From contig DDFG01000004.1 of NCBI GenBank assembly GCA_002337055.1, positions 62,001 through 126,000 of the forward strand: a stretch of DNA of 64,000 nucleotides. The letters run 5' to 3'. The position numbers were made by a program, and so were the translations under genes. This DNA is from Betaproteobacteria bacterium UBA1934. Lineage in GTDB: Bacteria > Pseudomonadota > Gammaproteobacteria > Burkholderiales > Rhodocyclaceae. The notes beneath the pieces are model-generated. The model ran no database searches and was not told where the DNA came from. It saw only the letters and a list, made by a program, of their open reading frames with translations. This document shows positions 35,289 through 44,214 of the stretch, piece after piece (the first letter of the stretch is position 1; each line of letters opens with the position of its first letter).

Positions 35289-35317
35289 ATGATATTATTT
35301 TTTGTCCGTCAAGTCAA
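35289..35317 (-). promoter_or_regulatory. Strong promoter for yceD-rpmF
   Basis: On the minus strand TTGACT (35312-35317), a 17-base spacer and TATCAT (35289-35294) match consensus at five of six positions in each box. The -10 ends nine bases before the yceD ATG, so the predicted leader is about three bases. Confidence 0.75.
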
Positions 35318-35371
35318 AAAACGTTTGGCATCAAGTATCCTTTCCAAGTTCTTCTGTTCGCTGGGATTTTC

Positions 35372-35953
35372 ATGCATCGCACGCTCGTTCTCGCCTCCAC
35401 CTCGCCTTACCGCCGGGAACTGCTTTCCCGCCTGGGCCTGCCTTTCACGACTGCCAATCCGGCCGTCGACGAAACCGCTCTGCCGGGTGAACAATCCGAG
35501 GCGCTCGCCCTGAGACTCTCCGAAGCCAAGGCGCGCGCCGTCGGCGCACATGCCGGGGATGCGCTGGTCATCGGCAGCGATCAGGTGGCGATTCTTGACG
35601 GCGTGGTGTATGGCAAACCCGGAAACCACGCTCGCGCAGTCGAGCAACTGCGCAATTTGTCGGGCCACACAGTCAATTTCTTCACCGGTTTGTGCCTGCT
35701 CGACAGCGCCAGCGGACAGACGCAGATTCGTGGTGTACCCACTCTCGTGACTTTCCGTACGCTCTCCGACGATGAGATCGAGCGCTATCTCCAACGCGAA
35801 AAACCATACGATTGTGCGGGCGCGGCGAAATCGGAGGGGCTGGGAATCGCTCTGCTTGAAAGCTTGCGTGGCGACGACCCGAATGCCTTGATCGGGCTGC
35901 CACTGATTGCCTTATGCGACATGTTGCGCCAGGCGGGAATCGCCGTGCCATGA
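35372..35953 (+). CDS. maf: Maf-family nucleoside triphosphate pyrophosphatase (YceF type)
   Basis: A 193-residue Maf protein that hydrolyses non-canonical nucleoside triphosphates. It begins with LVLASTSPYRRELL and contains PAVDET, AKARAV, GSDQVA and KPYDCAGAAKSEGLG; the C in DCAG is typical of the YceF (m7GTP) subgroup. It is divergent from yceD and overlaps the next gene by four bases. Confidence 0.92.
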   Translation: MHRTLVLASTSPYRRELLSRLGLPFTTANPAVDETALPGEQSEALALRLSEAKARAVGAHAGDALVIGSDQVAILDGVVYGKPGNHARAVEQLRNLSGHTVNFFTGLCLLDSASGQTQIRGVPTLVTFRTLSDDEIERYLQREKPYDCAGAAKSEGLGIALLESLRGDDPNALIGLPLIALCDMLRQAGIAVP

Positions 35954-36660
35954 GTACCGGCACGCTTTTCCTGATCCCGGTTCCGCTCGGTCCGACACCG
36001 CCACCACAGGTGTTGCCGCCCCCTGTGCTGGCCTGCATTCGACCTTTGACCCACTTTGTGGTGGAAAACGCCAAGTCGGCCCGCGCCTTTCTCAAAGCCG
36101 CCGGTACCGATCAGCCCTTGCAGGCGCTGGAAATGGCGGAACTGAACGAACACACTCCGAACGCCGAATTGACCCGTCTACTCGCACCCTTGTTGGCCGG
36201 TCACGATGTCGGATTGCTCTCCGAGGCGGGCTGCCCGGCCGTAGCCGACCCCGGCGCGGGCCTGGTTGCGCTGGCACAGAAGCATGGCATTCGTGTCGTC
36301 CCGATGATTGGGCCCTCGTCACTTTTGCTGGCGTTGATGGCTTCCGGGCTGAATGGGCAGTGCTTCTCGTTTCACGGCTATCTGCCTGCCAAGGAGGGTG
36401 ATCGCCAAAAAGCGCTGCGCGATCTTGAAAGCGAATCTTCCCGGCGCCGCCAGACCCAGATATTCATCGAAACGCCCTATCGCAACCGGGCGCTGTTCGA
36501 TGCCCTGCTCCGCTGCTGTCGTCCCGACACGCGGCTGACGGTAGCAACCGACCTGACGCTGCCGGAAGAAAACGTACGGACGCGCCGTATTGCCGAATGG
36601 AAGAAATTGCCCGCGCCTGATCTGGAACGCCGGCCGACCGTCTTTCTCCTGCTGGCCTAA
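35950..36660 (+). CDS. Tetrapyrrole-methylase-fold SAM-dependent methyltransferase (RsmI-like)
   Basis: A 236-residue protein with the RsmI-type layout: LFLIPVPLG near the start, the LLSEAGCPAVADPG loop, GPSSLLLALMASG, and FHGYLPA with IFIETPYRN. It is distinct from canonical RsmI, which targets 16S rRNA C1402, because the N-terminal segment is shorter and PTPPPQV replaces the usual GNLXD. Such maf-linked paralogues have no agreed substrate. ATG 35950 overlaps the maf stop by four bases; the frame from 35914 is the maf gene read in another register. Confidence 0.85.
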   Translation: MSTGTLFLIPVPLGPTPPPQVLPPPVLACIRPLTHFVVENAKSARAFLKAAGTDQPLQALEMAELNEHTPNAELTRLLAPLLAGHDVGLLSEAGCPAVADPGAGLVALAQKHGIRVVPMIGPSSLLLALMASGLNGQCFSFHGYLPAKEGDRQKALRDLESESSRRRQTQIFIETPYRNRALFDALLRCCRPDTRLTVATDLTLPEENVRTRRIAEWKKLPAPDLERRPTVFLLLA

Positions 36661-37256
36661 CCGGGATTCTGCGCAGGCAGCCGCAGACGCGCGAGAAGCG
36701 TCCGAACGCCGCGCCAGACCTTTGGCAGCAGCCAGACAATGGCGAGCACGAACAGCAGCAACAACACAAGAAAGATTGCGGGGTGCGCGAATACAAAGTA
36801 CAGCCCCGCGGCGAGCATCGTCTCTTCGCCGAAGGACGTGGCGATATTGGTGAACGGCTCAGGCGAGGTATTGATCAACGCCCGGCTGCCTGCCTTGGCG
36901 GCGTGCGTACCCGCCGCAAGCGTGCCCCCCAGAATGCCGGCTGCGGCCATGACCGCCGGATCGTGGTTGCCCAGTGCCCCGGCAGCCAGAACCGCCCCGG
37001 CGGGGATTCGTATGAAGGAATGCACGGTATCCCACAGCGAATCGACCCAGGGAATCTTGTCGGCAAAAAATTCGATCGCCAGCATGACGCCCGCCGCCGA
37101 CAGCACCCAGGTATGTTGCAGGATGTGCAAGGAGGCCGGGAGGTCAACATAGCCTAAACGGCCGAGTAAACCCGCGGCAAACACCACTGCATAGAGGCGG
37201 AGCCCGCTGCCCCAAGCCAGCCCGGAGGCCAGCGCCACTTGTTGCAGGATGTCCAT
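36657..37256 (-). CDS. DUF4126 membrane protein
   Basis: A 199-residue hydrophobic protein of the DUF4126 family: VALASGLAWGSGLRLYAVVF at the start, the IEFFADKIPWVDSLWD motif, and four to six predicted membrane segments. Function unknown. Its last four bases overlap the convergent methylase gene. Confidence 0.85.
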   Translation of the reverse strand: MDILQQVALASGLAWGSGLRLYAVVFAAGLLGRLGYVDLPASLHILQHTWVLSAAGVMLAIEFFADKIPWVDSLWDTVHSFIRIPAGAVLAAGALGNHDPAVMAAAGILGGTLAAGTHAAKAGSRALINTSPEPFTNIATSFGEETMLAAGLYFVFAHPAIFLVLLLLFVLAIVWLLPKVWRGVRTLLARLRLPAQNPG

Positions 37257-37261
37257 CCCGA

Positions 37262-37525
37262 CTATTGCCCGCCGGGAGTGTTTCCGCCGCGAATGCGGCC
37301 GTAGATCACGAGGATGACGATGGCCATGACGACGCTGGCCACCAGACCGGCACCCTCACCCGGCTCGTACCACCCGATCGCCTTGCCGACCACGCCCGCG
37401 AGAAAGGAAGCGCCGATGCCGAGCAGCACCGTCATCACCATGCCCATGTTCTCGCGGCCGGGGTGCAGCAGTTTCGCCACCACGCCGACAAACAGACCGA
37501 CCAGAATCGTCCAGAAAATCCCCAT
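37262..37525 (-). CDS. GlsB/YeaQ/YmgE family membrane protein
   Basis: An 87-residue protein with three membrane segments: FWTILVGLFVGVVAKLLHPG, MGMVMTVLLGIGASFLAG and GLVASVVMAIVILVIYGRI. These are hallmarks of the transglycosylase-associated (GlsB) family, often stress-induced. A GGAG ribosome site precedes the ATG. Role unknown. Confidence 0.88.
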   Translation of the reverse strand: MGIFWTILVGLFVGVVAKLLHPGRENMGMVMTVLLGIGASFLAGVVGKAIGWYEPGEGAGLVASVVMAIVILVIYGRIRGGNTPGGQ

Positions 37526-37599
37526 GACTCACTCCTTTCAGCAGTTGACGAACAACGGCGTCAGCATACCGCGAAAGGGTCCGGCCGGTCACACCGGAT

Positions 37600-39444
37600 T
37601 CAAACCTCGGTGCGCAGCGCCCGCTTGCGGTCGATTTCTGACAGGTGGCGTTTGCGGATGCGGATCGTTTTCGGCGTCACTTCAACCAGTTCGTCGTCGG
37701 CAATGAACTCGATCGCCGATTCCAGCGTCAGCAGTATAGGCGGCACCAGCCGCACCGCCTCGTCGGTGCCGGAGGCGCGGACGTTGGTCAGTTGCTTGCC
37801 CTTGATCGGATTGACGACCAGATCGTTGTCGCGGCTGTGGATGCCGATCACCATGCCCTCGTAGAGCTTGTCGCCGGGATTGACGAACATGCGCCCGCGA
37901 TCCTGCAGTTTCCACAACGCATAGGCCACGGCATCACCGTTTTCTTGGGAGACCAGCACACCGTTGCGACGCTCGGCGACACCGCCTTCCTTGATCGGCG
38001 CATACTCGTCAAACACGTGGCTGACCAGCCCGGTGCCACGCGTCAGGTTCATGAATTCGCCCTGAAAACCGATCAGGCCGCGCGCCGGAATGCGGTATTC
38101 GATACGCACGCGTCCGCGACCGTCCGGCACCATGTCCTGCAGGTCACCACGACGAAGACCCAGCGTTTCCATGACGCCGCCCTGATGCCCTTCCTCGACA
38201 TCGACGGTCAGCAGTTCATACGGCTCGCACTGGACGCCGTTGATTTCCTTGATCACCACGCGTGGGCGGCCAACCGCGAGTTCATAACCTTCGCGGCGCA
38301 TGTTTTCGATGAGAATGGAGAGATGCAGCTCGCCGCGCCCCGACACATCGAATATTTCCGAATCCCGGGTGTCATGCACGCGCAGCGCCATATTGGTCAG
38401 CAATTCCTTGTGCAGGCGATCGCGGATCTGGCGGCTGGTGACGAACTTGCCCTCGGTGCCGGCCAGCGGCGAGGTATTGACCATGAATTGCATCGACAGC
38501 GTCGGCTCGTCGATTTTCAGCAACGGCAACGCGACCGGTTGTTCGGGATCGGCCAGCGTGGCGCCTAGCACCAGATCTTCAATGCCGGTCACCTGCACGA
38601 TGTCGCCCGCCTGCCCTTCATCCAACTCGACCTTGTTCAGACCCTGAAAGCCGAAGACCTGATTCACCTTGGCCTTGACCGGTGTGCGCTCGTGCTCGGC
38701 CATTTCCTCGTCGGTGCCGTACAGCACCAGCACCTGCTGACCGGTCTTGATGCGGCCGTGCTTGATGCGGCCGACACCGATGCGGCCGATGTAGCTGGAA
38801 TAGTCGAGGGCGGAAATCTGAAGCTGCAGCGGCGCCTCCACGTCAGCGTCGGGGGCCGGCACATGATCCAGCACCGTCTCGAACAGCGGCCGCATGTCGA
38901 CGCGTTCGGCGTCGAGCGACATTGCCGCCCAGCCATTCAGGCCGGAGGCGTAAACAATCGGGAAATCGAGCTGTTCGTCAGTGGCACCCAGTTTGTCGAA
39001 GAGGTCGAAGGTCAGGTTGACCGCGTTATCTGGATTGGCACCGTCGCGATCCACCTTGTTGACCACGACGATCGGACGCAACCCCAGAGCCAGCGCTTTC
39101 TTAGTCACGAAACGGGTCTGTGGCATCGGGCCTTCGACCGCATCAACCAGCAGCAACACACCATCGACCATGCCCAGTACGCGTTCGACCTCGCCACCGA
39201 AATCGGCGTGTCCCGGAGTATCCACGATGTTGATGTGAATACCCTGGTAATCAACTGCAGTATTCTTGGCGAGGATCGTGATGCCCCGCTCCTTTTCCAG
39301 ATCGTTGGAATCCATGACCCGCTCGGCAATGTGCTGATGCGCGGCGAACGTGCCGGACTGGCGGAGAAGCTGATCAACCAGCGTGGTTTTGCCGTGATCG
39401 ACGTGCGCGATGATGGCGATATTGCGGATGGGGCGGACGGACAT
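37600..39444 (-). CDS. typA: Ribosome-associated GTPase TypA/BipA
   Basis: A 614-residue translational GTPase needed for 50S assembly at low temperature and stress responses. The G1 motif is AHVDHGKTT, G3 DTPGHADFGGEV, G4 NKVDRDGA; the C-terminal BipA-specific domain with the RIRKRHL end is complete. I used ATG 39444 (MSVRPIRNIAI) where homology starts; ATG 39462 is an alternative. Confidence 0.95.
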   Translation of the reverse strand: MSVRPIRNIAIIAHVDHGKTTLVDQLLRQSGTFAAHQHIAERVMDSNDLEKERGITILAKNTAVDYQGIHINIVDTPGHADFGGEVERVLGMVDGVLLLVDAVEGPMPQTRFVTKKALALGLRPIVVVNKVDRDGANPDNAVNLTFDLFDKLGATDEQLDFPIVYASGLNGWAAMSLDAERVDMRPLFETVLDHVPAPDADVEAPLQLQISALDYSSYIGRIGVGRIKHGRIKTGQQVLVLYGTDEEMAEHERTPVKAKVNQVFGFQGLNKVELDEGQAGDIVQVTGIEDLVLGATLADPEQPVALPLLKIDEPTLSMQFMVNTSPLAGTEGKFVTSRQIRDRLHKELLTNMALRVHDTRDSEIFDVSGRGELHLSILIENMRREGYELAVGRPRVVIKEINGVQCEPYELLTVDVEEGHQGGVMETLGLRRGDLQDMVPDGRGRVRIEYRIPARGLIGFQGEFMNLTRGTGLVSHVFDEYAPIKEGGVAERRNGVLVSQENGDAVAYALWKLQDRGRMFVNPGDKLYEGMVIGIHSRDNDLVVNPIKGKQLTNVRASGTDEAVRLVPPILLTLESAIEFIADDELVEVTPKTIRIRKRHLSEIDRKRALRTEV

Positions 39445-39754
39445 GTTGGCTTTCTTTGACATAGAGCGGTCGGCACATAGAGCGATGGCGAACGCCCGGT
39501 AGAGGAAGGCTGACGCGAGCGAACGCCGCGAAAAACACGGCAGAGCGATCACGGGGGCAGGCGACTGGGCGAAGTGCCCGGACGCAAAGGCGCATTATTT
39601 TACACAAATCAGGGGCAGTTCCGCCACCTCGGCGCCAGCCGCCTTTACAGACGGTCAATTCGACTATAATCGGCGCGGGTCGGCGGTCGTACCGCCAAGC
39701 CGCGTGTTATGAGCCGGAAAATCAATCGCTGCATCATCGAGATCGGAGATGAGC
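39445..39754. other. 310-base intergenic region between typA and the histidine phosphatase gene
   Basis: This divergent region has no convincing ORF. It holds the plus-strand promoter described separately and, downstream of it, a short inverted repeat (GGCGGT CGT ACCGCC, 39682-39696) that would form a hairpin in the leader. An AT-rich patch near 39595-39610 may serve typA. I see no further structure. Confidence 0.5.
39644..39670 (+). promoter_or_regulatory. Putative promoter of the histidine phosphatase gene
   Basis: A perfect TATAAT (39665-39670) is preceded by TTTACA (39644-39649) with a 15-base spacer, shorter than ideal. The leader to the ATG would be about 78 bases and includes a small hairpin. 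Confidence 0.5.
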
Positions 39755-40417
39755 ATGGAAGTCACGTCACTCAGGTGGAATCGGTGGCTTGCCGTATTGG
39801 CAGGCATCGGCCTGTTGTGGCTGAACGCCCCGCTCCATGCGGATGAGTCACCTCCGACGCTGGAAGCGAGAGAGTTGCGGGAATGGCTCCCGGAACTGCG
39901 TCGCGGCGGCTTCGTACTTTATTTTCGACACGGCCTGACGCGGCTCGATCAACAGGACCAACAGCCCTTTGTGGCGAACGACTGCAATACGCAACGCAAT
40001 CTGTCGGATGAAGGTCGCCAACAAGCCAGCGCGATAGGTGCCGCCTTTCGAAAGTTGAAAATTCCCGTCGGCCGCATCCTCGCCAGCCCTTATTGTCGCG
40101 CTGTCGACACCGCCCAACTAGCTTTTGGTGCCCCCACCGTTACGGCAGATCTCCATTTTGCGGTCGGGCTCGGCAAGGCAGAACGACAGGCCAAAGGTGA
40201 GGCCCTGCGCAAGCTGCTCGAGGAAGCACCTCCTGCCCGAAGCAACACAGTGATTGTTGCCCACACCGCCAATCTGGAAGAGGCTGTGGGCTACTGGCCA
40301 AAACCCGAGGGTACGGCCTTCCTCTTCCGCATCGAAAACGGCGTGCTACGCGCCATCGGACGTATTCCGGCAGAGACGTGGTCTGCGACCTCTGCCTCAC
40401 GCACCCACCAGAACTGA
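39755..40417 (+). CDS. Exported histidine phosphatase family protein
   Basis: A 220-residue phosphoglycerate-mutase-like phosphatase with an N-terminal signal peptide (cleavage likely after LHA, residue 29). The catalytic RHG is at residues 58-60 and the second histidine H170 lies in IVAHTAN; R in SPYCRA is also conserved. It resembles periplasmic Ais-type phosphatases, but the substrate is unknown. The GGAG ribosome site is better spaced for ATG 39755 than for an ATG two codons earlier. It ends four bases before the GGDEF-EAL gene. Confidence 0.82.
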   Translation: MEVTSLRWNRWLAVLAGIGLLWLNAPLHADESPPTLEARELREWLPELRRGGFVLYFRHGLTRLDQQDQQPFVANDCNTQRNLSDEGRQQASAIGAAFRKLKIPVGRILASPYCRAVDTAQLAFGAPTVTADLHFAVGLGKAERQAKGEALRKLLEEAPPARSNTVIVAHTANLEEAVGYWPKPEGTAFLFRIENGVLRAIGRIPAETWSATSASRTHQN

Positions 40418-40421
40418 AGCC

Positions 40422-43046
40422 ATGTTCAATCGTTTGAACATCGCCGCGCAAACCAGACTGATTGTCGCGCTTGCCGCCCTATCGTCTGTCGTCGTGATCG
40501 CGGTGGGGACCTATGTGTTTTCCCTGTATGAAGAATTTCGGCGAGATCTCTCCGACGTTGAAACCCCTCTTCTCACCCGCCTGACGAACGCCGAACAGGC
40601 GCTGGCCGGGGTTCAGCACGATTTGCTGTTGCTGATCGACAATGCGGGGAATCACGCGATTGACGAACCAACTGTTTATCGTGAGGGCAAGCGCATTCTG
40701 GATCGTTTCGATGCGGCTGCAGACGGGCTTCCAACCGCCGTTTTCGATATCGACGAGCCGAACCGGCGCGCTGACGCGTCCCAGGATTCGCGCGCCTCGT
40801 TCCGCGCCAGCCTGGTGCAGGCGGTCGAAATGTTGAGTGTCGATGTCAATCTATCCGGACAATACGCGCGACGGGTCACGCGCAATGTGCTGGCAGTCAA
40901 CGCCAACGCCGCCGCTTTGCGGGAACAAATCAACAACCACCTTATCCAGGATGCCCTGGATCTCAAGGCAAAACTGCTGACCATCGCTCTGCCAGTATTG
41001 GTGCTCTCGCTGTTCGTCACCTTGGTACTGTTTTATCTGGCGCAGCAGCTGGCGCGCCAGATCGGCCTCACGTTTTCCTCGATCCAAAACACACTTGCCA
41101 GTCTGCGCAAAGGCGAGACGGCTGCGGAAATACTCCCCGCGGCAACAACCCCGGAGGCGTCAGACATCGCAACGTCTTTGGACGCATTCCGCCGAACAAT
41201 GATCGAATTGACAGATCTGCGCGCCGAACTTGAAAAGACTGTGGAGGATCGAACCGAAAAATTGAAGTTAGCCAACCAGCAGCTTTCAGAGCGAATCGCT
41301 AGGCTGTATGAAATGCAAGATGAATTGCGTCTATTTAAACGAATTTTCGAGAGCACATCTGAAGCAATCATCATCACCTCACTCGACGGCACCATCCTGC
41401 AAGTAAATAATGCCTATGTCTCTATCACTGGTTTTGCACGAGAGGAGGTAGTCGGCCAAAATCCGCGTATAGCTCAATCCGGCAGACACGATGCGGAGTT
41501 CTACCGCACAATGTGGCGCGAGATTCGCGCCGAAAGTCGCTGGATAGGCGAAATTTGGGACAAGCGGCGCAATGGCGAAATCTATCCCAAGCTTCTGAGC
41601 ATCAATACCGTATTCGATGAGATTGGCGAGCCTTCCCATTACGTTGGCGTGTTCACCGACATTTCCAATATCAAGGCCATCGAATCGGAACTCGAGCGTA
41701 TGGCTTTCTTTGATCGCCTCACCGGCCTTCCGAACCGGAGATTGTTGCTGGATCGCGTCAAACACGCCCTCTCCATCGCGCAACGGAATGGCGGACGCAG
41801 TGCCTTGTTCTTCCTCGATATCGACAAATTCAAGAACATCAACGACACCCTCGGCCATCAGACTGGAGACGACCTGCTGGTCGAGGTCAGTCGCCGACTG
41901 AAAGCCGCGGTGCGCGAATCCGACACCGTCGGTCGCCTTGCGGGTGACGAATTTCTGGTCATCGCCGAAATGCTGTCCGAGGACACCGACCAGGCCGCCT
42001 GGCAAGCGCGAAGGATAGGCGAAAACATCATCGAGGCGCTGTCGGTTCCGTATACTCTCGGTGAGCGTACTGTACATACCTCCTCCAGCATCGGGATCAC
42101 CCTTTTCGGCGGGCAACCTGAGGGTGATCTGGATACGGTGATCAGCGAAGCCGATACCGCCATGTATGAAGCCAAGAAGAACGGGCGCGGCACGCTGTGC
42201 TTCTTTGACCCCACCATGCAGAACAGATTGCGCGCGCGTGTCGAACTTGAGCAGATGCTGCGCTGTGGTCTGCGGGAACACGCTTTCGTACTCCATCTTC
42301 AGCCCCAATTCGACGCACATGCCCGAATTATTGGTGCTGAAGCGCTGATTCGCCTGGTGATCTCGGGCAGAACTATCCCACCTGCCGAGTTCATACCGGT
42401 GGCCGAGGAAACTCATCTGATCCACGAAATCGGTGCCTGGGTATTGGACGAAACCTGCCGGCTACTCAAACGCTGGGAAACTGATTCCCTGTTCGCCACG
42501 TTGCCCATCGCGATCAACGTCAGCGGCCAGCATTTCGCCAACCATCAGTTCGTCGCCGAAACCCGCGAGATTTTATTGGCGCATGGTGTCCCTGCCGCCC
42601 GCCTGAAAGTCGAATTGACAGAATCGGTCGTCGTCGAAAACATTGACGAGAGCATTGCCAAAATGCGCGAACTCCAGGCCATCGGCATCACCCTTGCAAT
42701 GGACGATTTTGGCACCGGTTATTCCTCGCTCTCCTACCTGCGCCGGCTCCCCTTCGATCAGATCAAGATCGACCGCGCCTTCGTTGCTTCCATGCTGGAA
42801 AATGCAAATGATGCGTTCATCATCCATACCGTCATGACCATGGCCCATTTGCTCAAGGCCGAGGTCGTGGCAGAAGGTGTCGAGACGCAAGAACAGTTCG
42901 ACGCGCTGTGCGCCCTGGGTTGCCAGCGATTCCAGGGTTATCTGTTCAGCCAGCCGTTACCCGTCGGGGAATTCGAAGCTTTGGTGCGCGATAAGGCCGC
43001 CGAAGATGTGTTGCCCGGCGATCGCGCGTTCAAAACCGCGCACTGA
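40422..43046 (+). CDS. Membrane-bound PAS-GGDEF-EAL cyclic-di-GMP protein
   Basis: An 874-residue signalling protein. Two membrane segments (about 12-32 and 186-208) flank a periplasmic helical sensor. A PAS domain follows a coiled-coil (FKRIFESTSEAIIITSLDG, about 300-430). The GGDEF domain carries AGDEF at residues 507-511, a variant still compatible with activity, and an FFLDIDKFKNINDTLGH segment. The EAL domain has EAL (640-642), an ELTES string, DDFGTG (761-766), KID and EGVE, all needed for phosphodiesterase activity. It may be bifunctional or mainly a c-di-GMP phosphodiesterase. The start is ATG 40422. Its 3' end overlaps the Nudix gene by 17 bases. Confidence 0.93.
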   Translation: MFNRLNIAAQTRLIVALAALSSVVVIAVGTYVFSLYEEFRRDLSDVETPLLTRLTNAEQALAGVQHDLLLLIDNAGNHAIDEPTVYREGKRILDRFDAAADGLPTAVFDIDEPNRRADASQDSRASFRASLVQAVEMLSVDVNLSGQYARRVTRNVLAVNANAAALREQINNHLIQDALDLKAKLLTIALPVLVLSLFVTLVLFYLAQQLARQIGLTFSSIQNTLASLRKGETAAEILPAATTPEASDIATSLDAFRRTMIELTDLRAELEKTVEDRTEKLKLANQQLSERIARLYEMQDELRLFKRIFESTSEAIIITSLDGTILQVNNAYVSITGFAREEVVGQNPRIAQSGRHDAEFYRTMWREIRAESRWIGEIWDKRRNGEIYPKLLSINTVFDEIGEPSHYVGVFTDISNIKAIESELERMAFFDRLTGLPNRRLLLDRVKHALSIAQRNGGRSALFFLDIDKFKNINDTLGHQTGDDLLVEVSRRLKAAVRESDTVGRLAGDEFLVIAEMLSEDTDQAAWQARRIGENIIEALSVPYTLGERTVHTSSSIGITLFGGQPEGDLDTVISEADTAMYEAKKNGRGTLCFFDPTMQNRLRARVELEQMLRCGLREHAFVLHLQPQFDAHARIIGAEALIRLVISGRTIPPAEFIPVAEETHLIHEIGAWVLDETCRLLKRWETDSLFATLPIAINVSGQHFANHQFVAETREILLAHGVPAARLKVELTESVVVENIDESIAKMRELQAIGITLAMDDFGTGYSSLSYLRRLPFDQIKIDRAFVASMLENANDAFIIHTVMTMAHLLKAEVVAEGVETQEQFDALCALGCQRFQGYLFSQPLPVGEFEALVRDKAAEDVLPGDRAFKTAH

Positions 43047-43434
43047 CCGCCGCACCTCGGTAGCCCAGACAATCCACAACGCGCTGGCGCTGGACAGCAC
43101 TGAGTTCATCCAGGGCAAAAAACCGGAACTCGGAATGTTCCTCGCTCAGGCAAATAGCCGCAGAATTGTCCAAATCACAGCGAAAAATGAAGGCATGCGA
43201 ATTGACCGCACGGTGGTGATAGACACCTGTAAGCGCCCGTATTGCCACCTCGCACCCGAGTTCCTCACGACATTCCCGAAGCAGGCACTCGTGGATCGTT
43301 TCACCTGGCTCCAGCGCCCCACGGGGCAATCCCCAGCCACACGCGCCATAAGTGGCCTTCAGTTGCAGGATCAGGCCGTCGGAATTGGCAATGACGGCAT
43401 GGGCCGACAAGCGATACAGATCGTCGAAGGCCAT
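43030..43434 (-). CDS. Nudix hydrolase
   Basis: A 134-residue protein with a complete Nudix box GALEPGETIHECLLRECREE followed by LGCE, matching Gx5Ex7REUxEExGU. It hydrolyses a nucleoside diphosphate derivative, but the substrate cannot be inferred. It is the last gene of the smc-to-Nudix minus run, ten bases after the phosphorylase gene, and is convergent with the GGDEF-EAL gene. Confidence 0.9.
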   Translation of the reverse strand: MAFDDLYRLSAHAVIANSDGLILQLKATYGACGWGLPRGALEPGETIHECLLRECREELGCEVAIRALTGVYHHRAVNSHAFIFRCDLDNSAAICLSEEHSEFRFFALDELSAVQRQRVVDCLGYRGAAVSARF

Positions 43435-43443
43435 ATTCGCTGT

Positions 43444-44214
43444 TTACGTCGCATGCCCGTTGGGCTTGCAATTCTCGCGACAGCCCACCAAGCGCTCAAT
43501 GATCAGGCGCACTCGGCCAAGCGCTTCTTGCAAGATCGGTTCAACGCTCGCCAGGTGGATGCCGTGCCGGCTATCCGCCCGGCCGGCGGCATAGTTGGCA
43601 ACCACATTGATGCTCGCATAAGGCACTCCCAATTCGCGGGCCAAGGCCGCTTCAGGCATGCCGGTCATGCCCACGAGATCGGCACCATCCTTTTCCAGCC
43701 GGTTGACCTCGGCAGCCGACTCCAGACGCGGCCCCTGGGTGGCCGCATAGACGCCTCCCAGCTTGATGGGGACCTGCACGCTCGCGGCAGCGGCAGCAAT
43801 TTCCTGGCGCAGGGCACCGTCGTAGGGTTCCGTAAAATCAATATGGGTGACTGGCGAGTCATGCCCCTCGAAAAAGGTTGAGGGGCGACCCCAGGTGTAG
43901 TCGATGATCTGATCGGGAATGACCAGGTCGCCTGGCTGGAGATCGGATCGGATGCCCCCCACCGAAGCGACCGAGACGATACCGGCGGCCCCATGCCGAT
44001 GGAGCGCCCACAAGTTGGCGCGGTAATTGACGCGATGAGGCGGAATGGTATGACCATACCCATGCCGGGCCAGAAACACGACCGGCACCTTGCCGATGTC
44101 GCCAAAGGTCAGCGCGCCGGAAGGTTCGCCGTAGGGGGTGCGCACGACTTCTTGCCGAATGTTATCGAGTATCGAGAGCGTGGTGAGGCCGCTGCCTCCG
44201 ATGATCGCCAGCAT
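43444..44214 (-). CDS. S-methyl-5'-thioinosine phosphorylase (MTAP family)
   Basis: A 256-residue nucleoside phosphorylase with FLARHGYGHTIPPHRVNYRAN, GGI, TQGPRLES and the MTGMPEAALARE segment; the MTAP-family substrate region fits the methylthioinosine subgroup known from Pseudomonas. It yields hypoxanthine and methylthioribose 1-phosphate. Its neighbour hpt salvages hypoxanthine, which supports this choice over MTA phosphorylase. The ATG at 44214 shares a base with the upstream stop codon and follows AAAGGA. Confidence 0.85.
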   Translation of the reverse strand: MLAIIGGSGLTTLSILDNIRQEVVRTPYGEPSGALTFGDIGKVPVVFLARHGYGHTIPPHRVNYRANLWALHRHGAAGIVSVASVGGIRSDLQPGDLVIPDQIIDYTWGRPSTFFEGHDSPVTHIDFTEPYDGALRQEIAAAAASVQVPIKLGGVYAATQGPRLESAAEVNRLEKDGADLVGMTGMPEAALARELGVPYASINVVANYAAGRADSRHGIHLASVEPILQEALGRVRLIIERLVGCRENCKPNGHAT

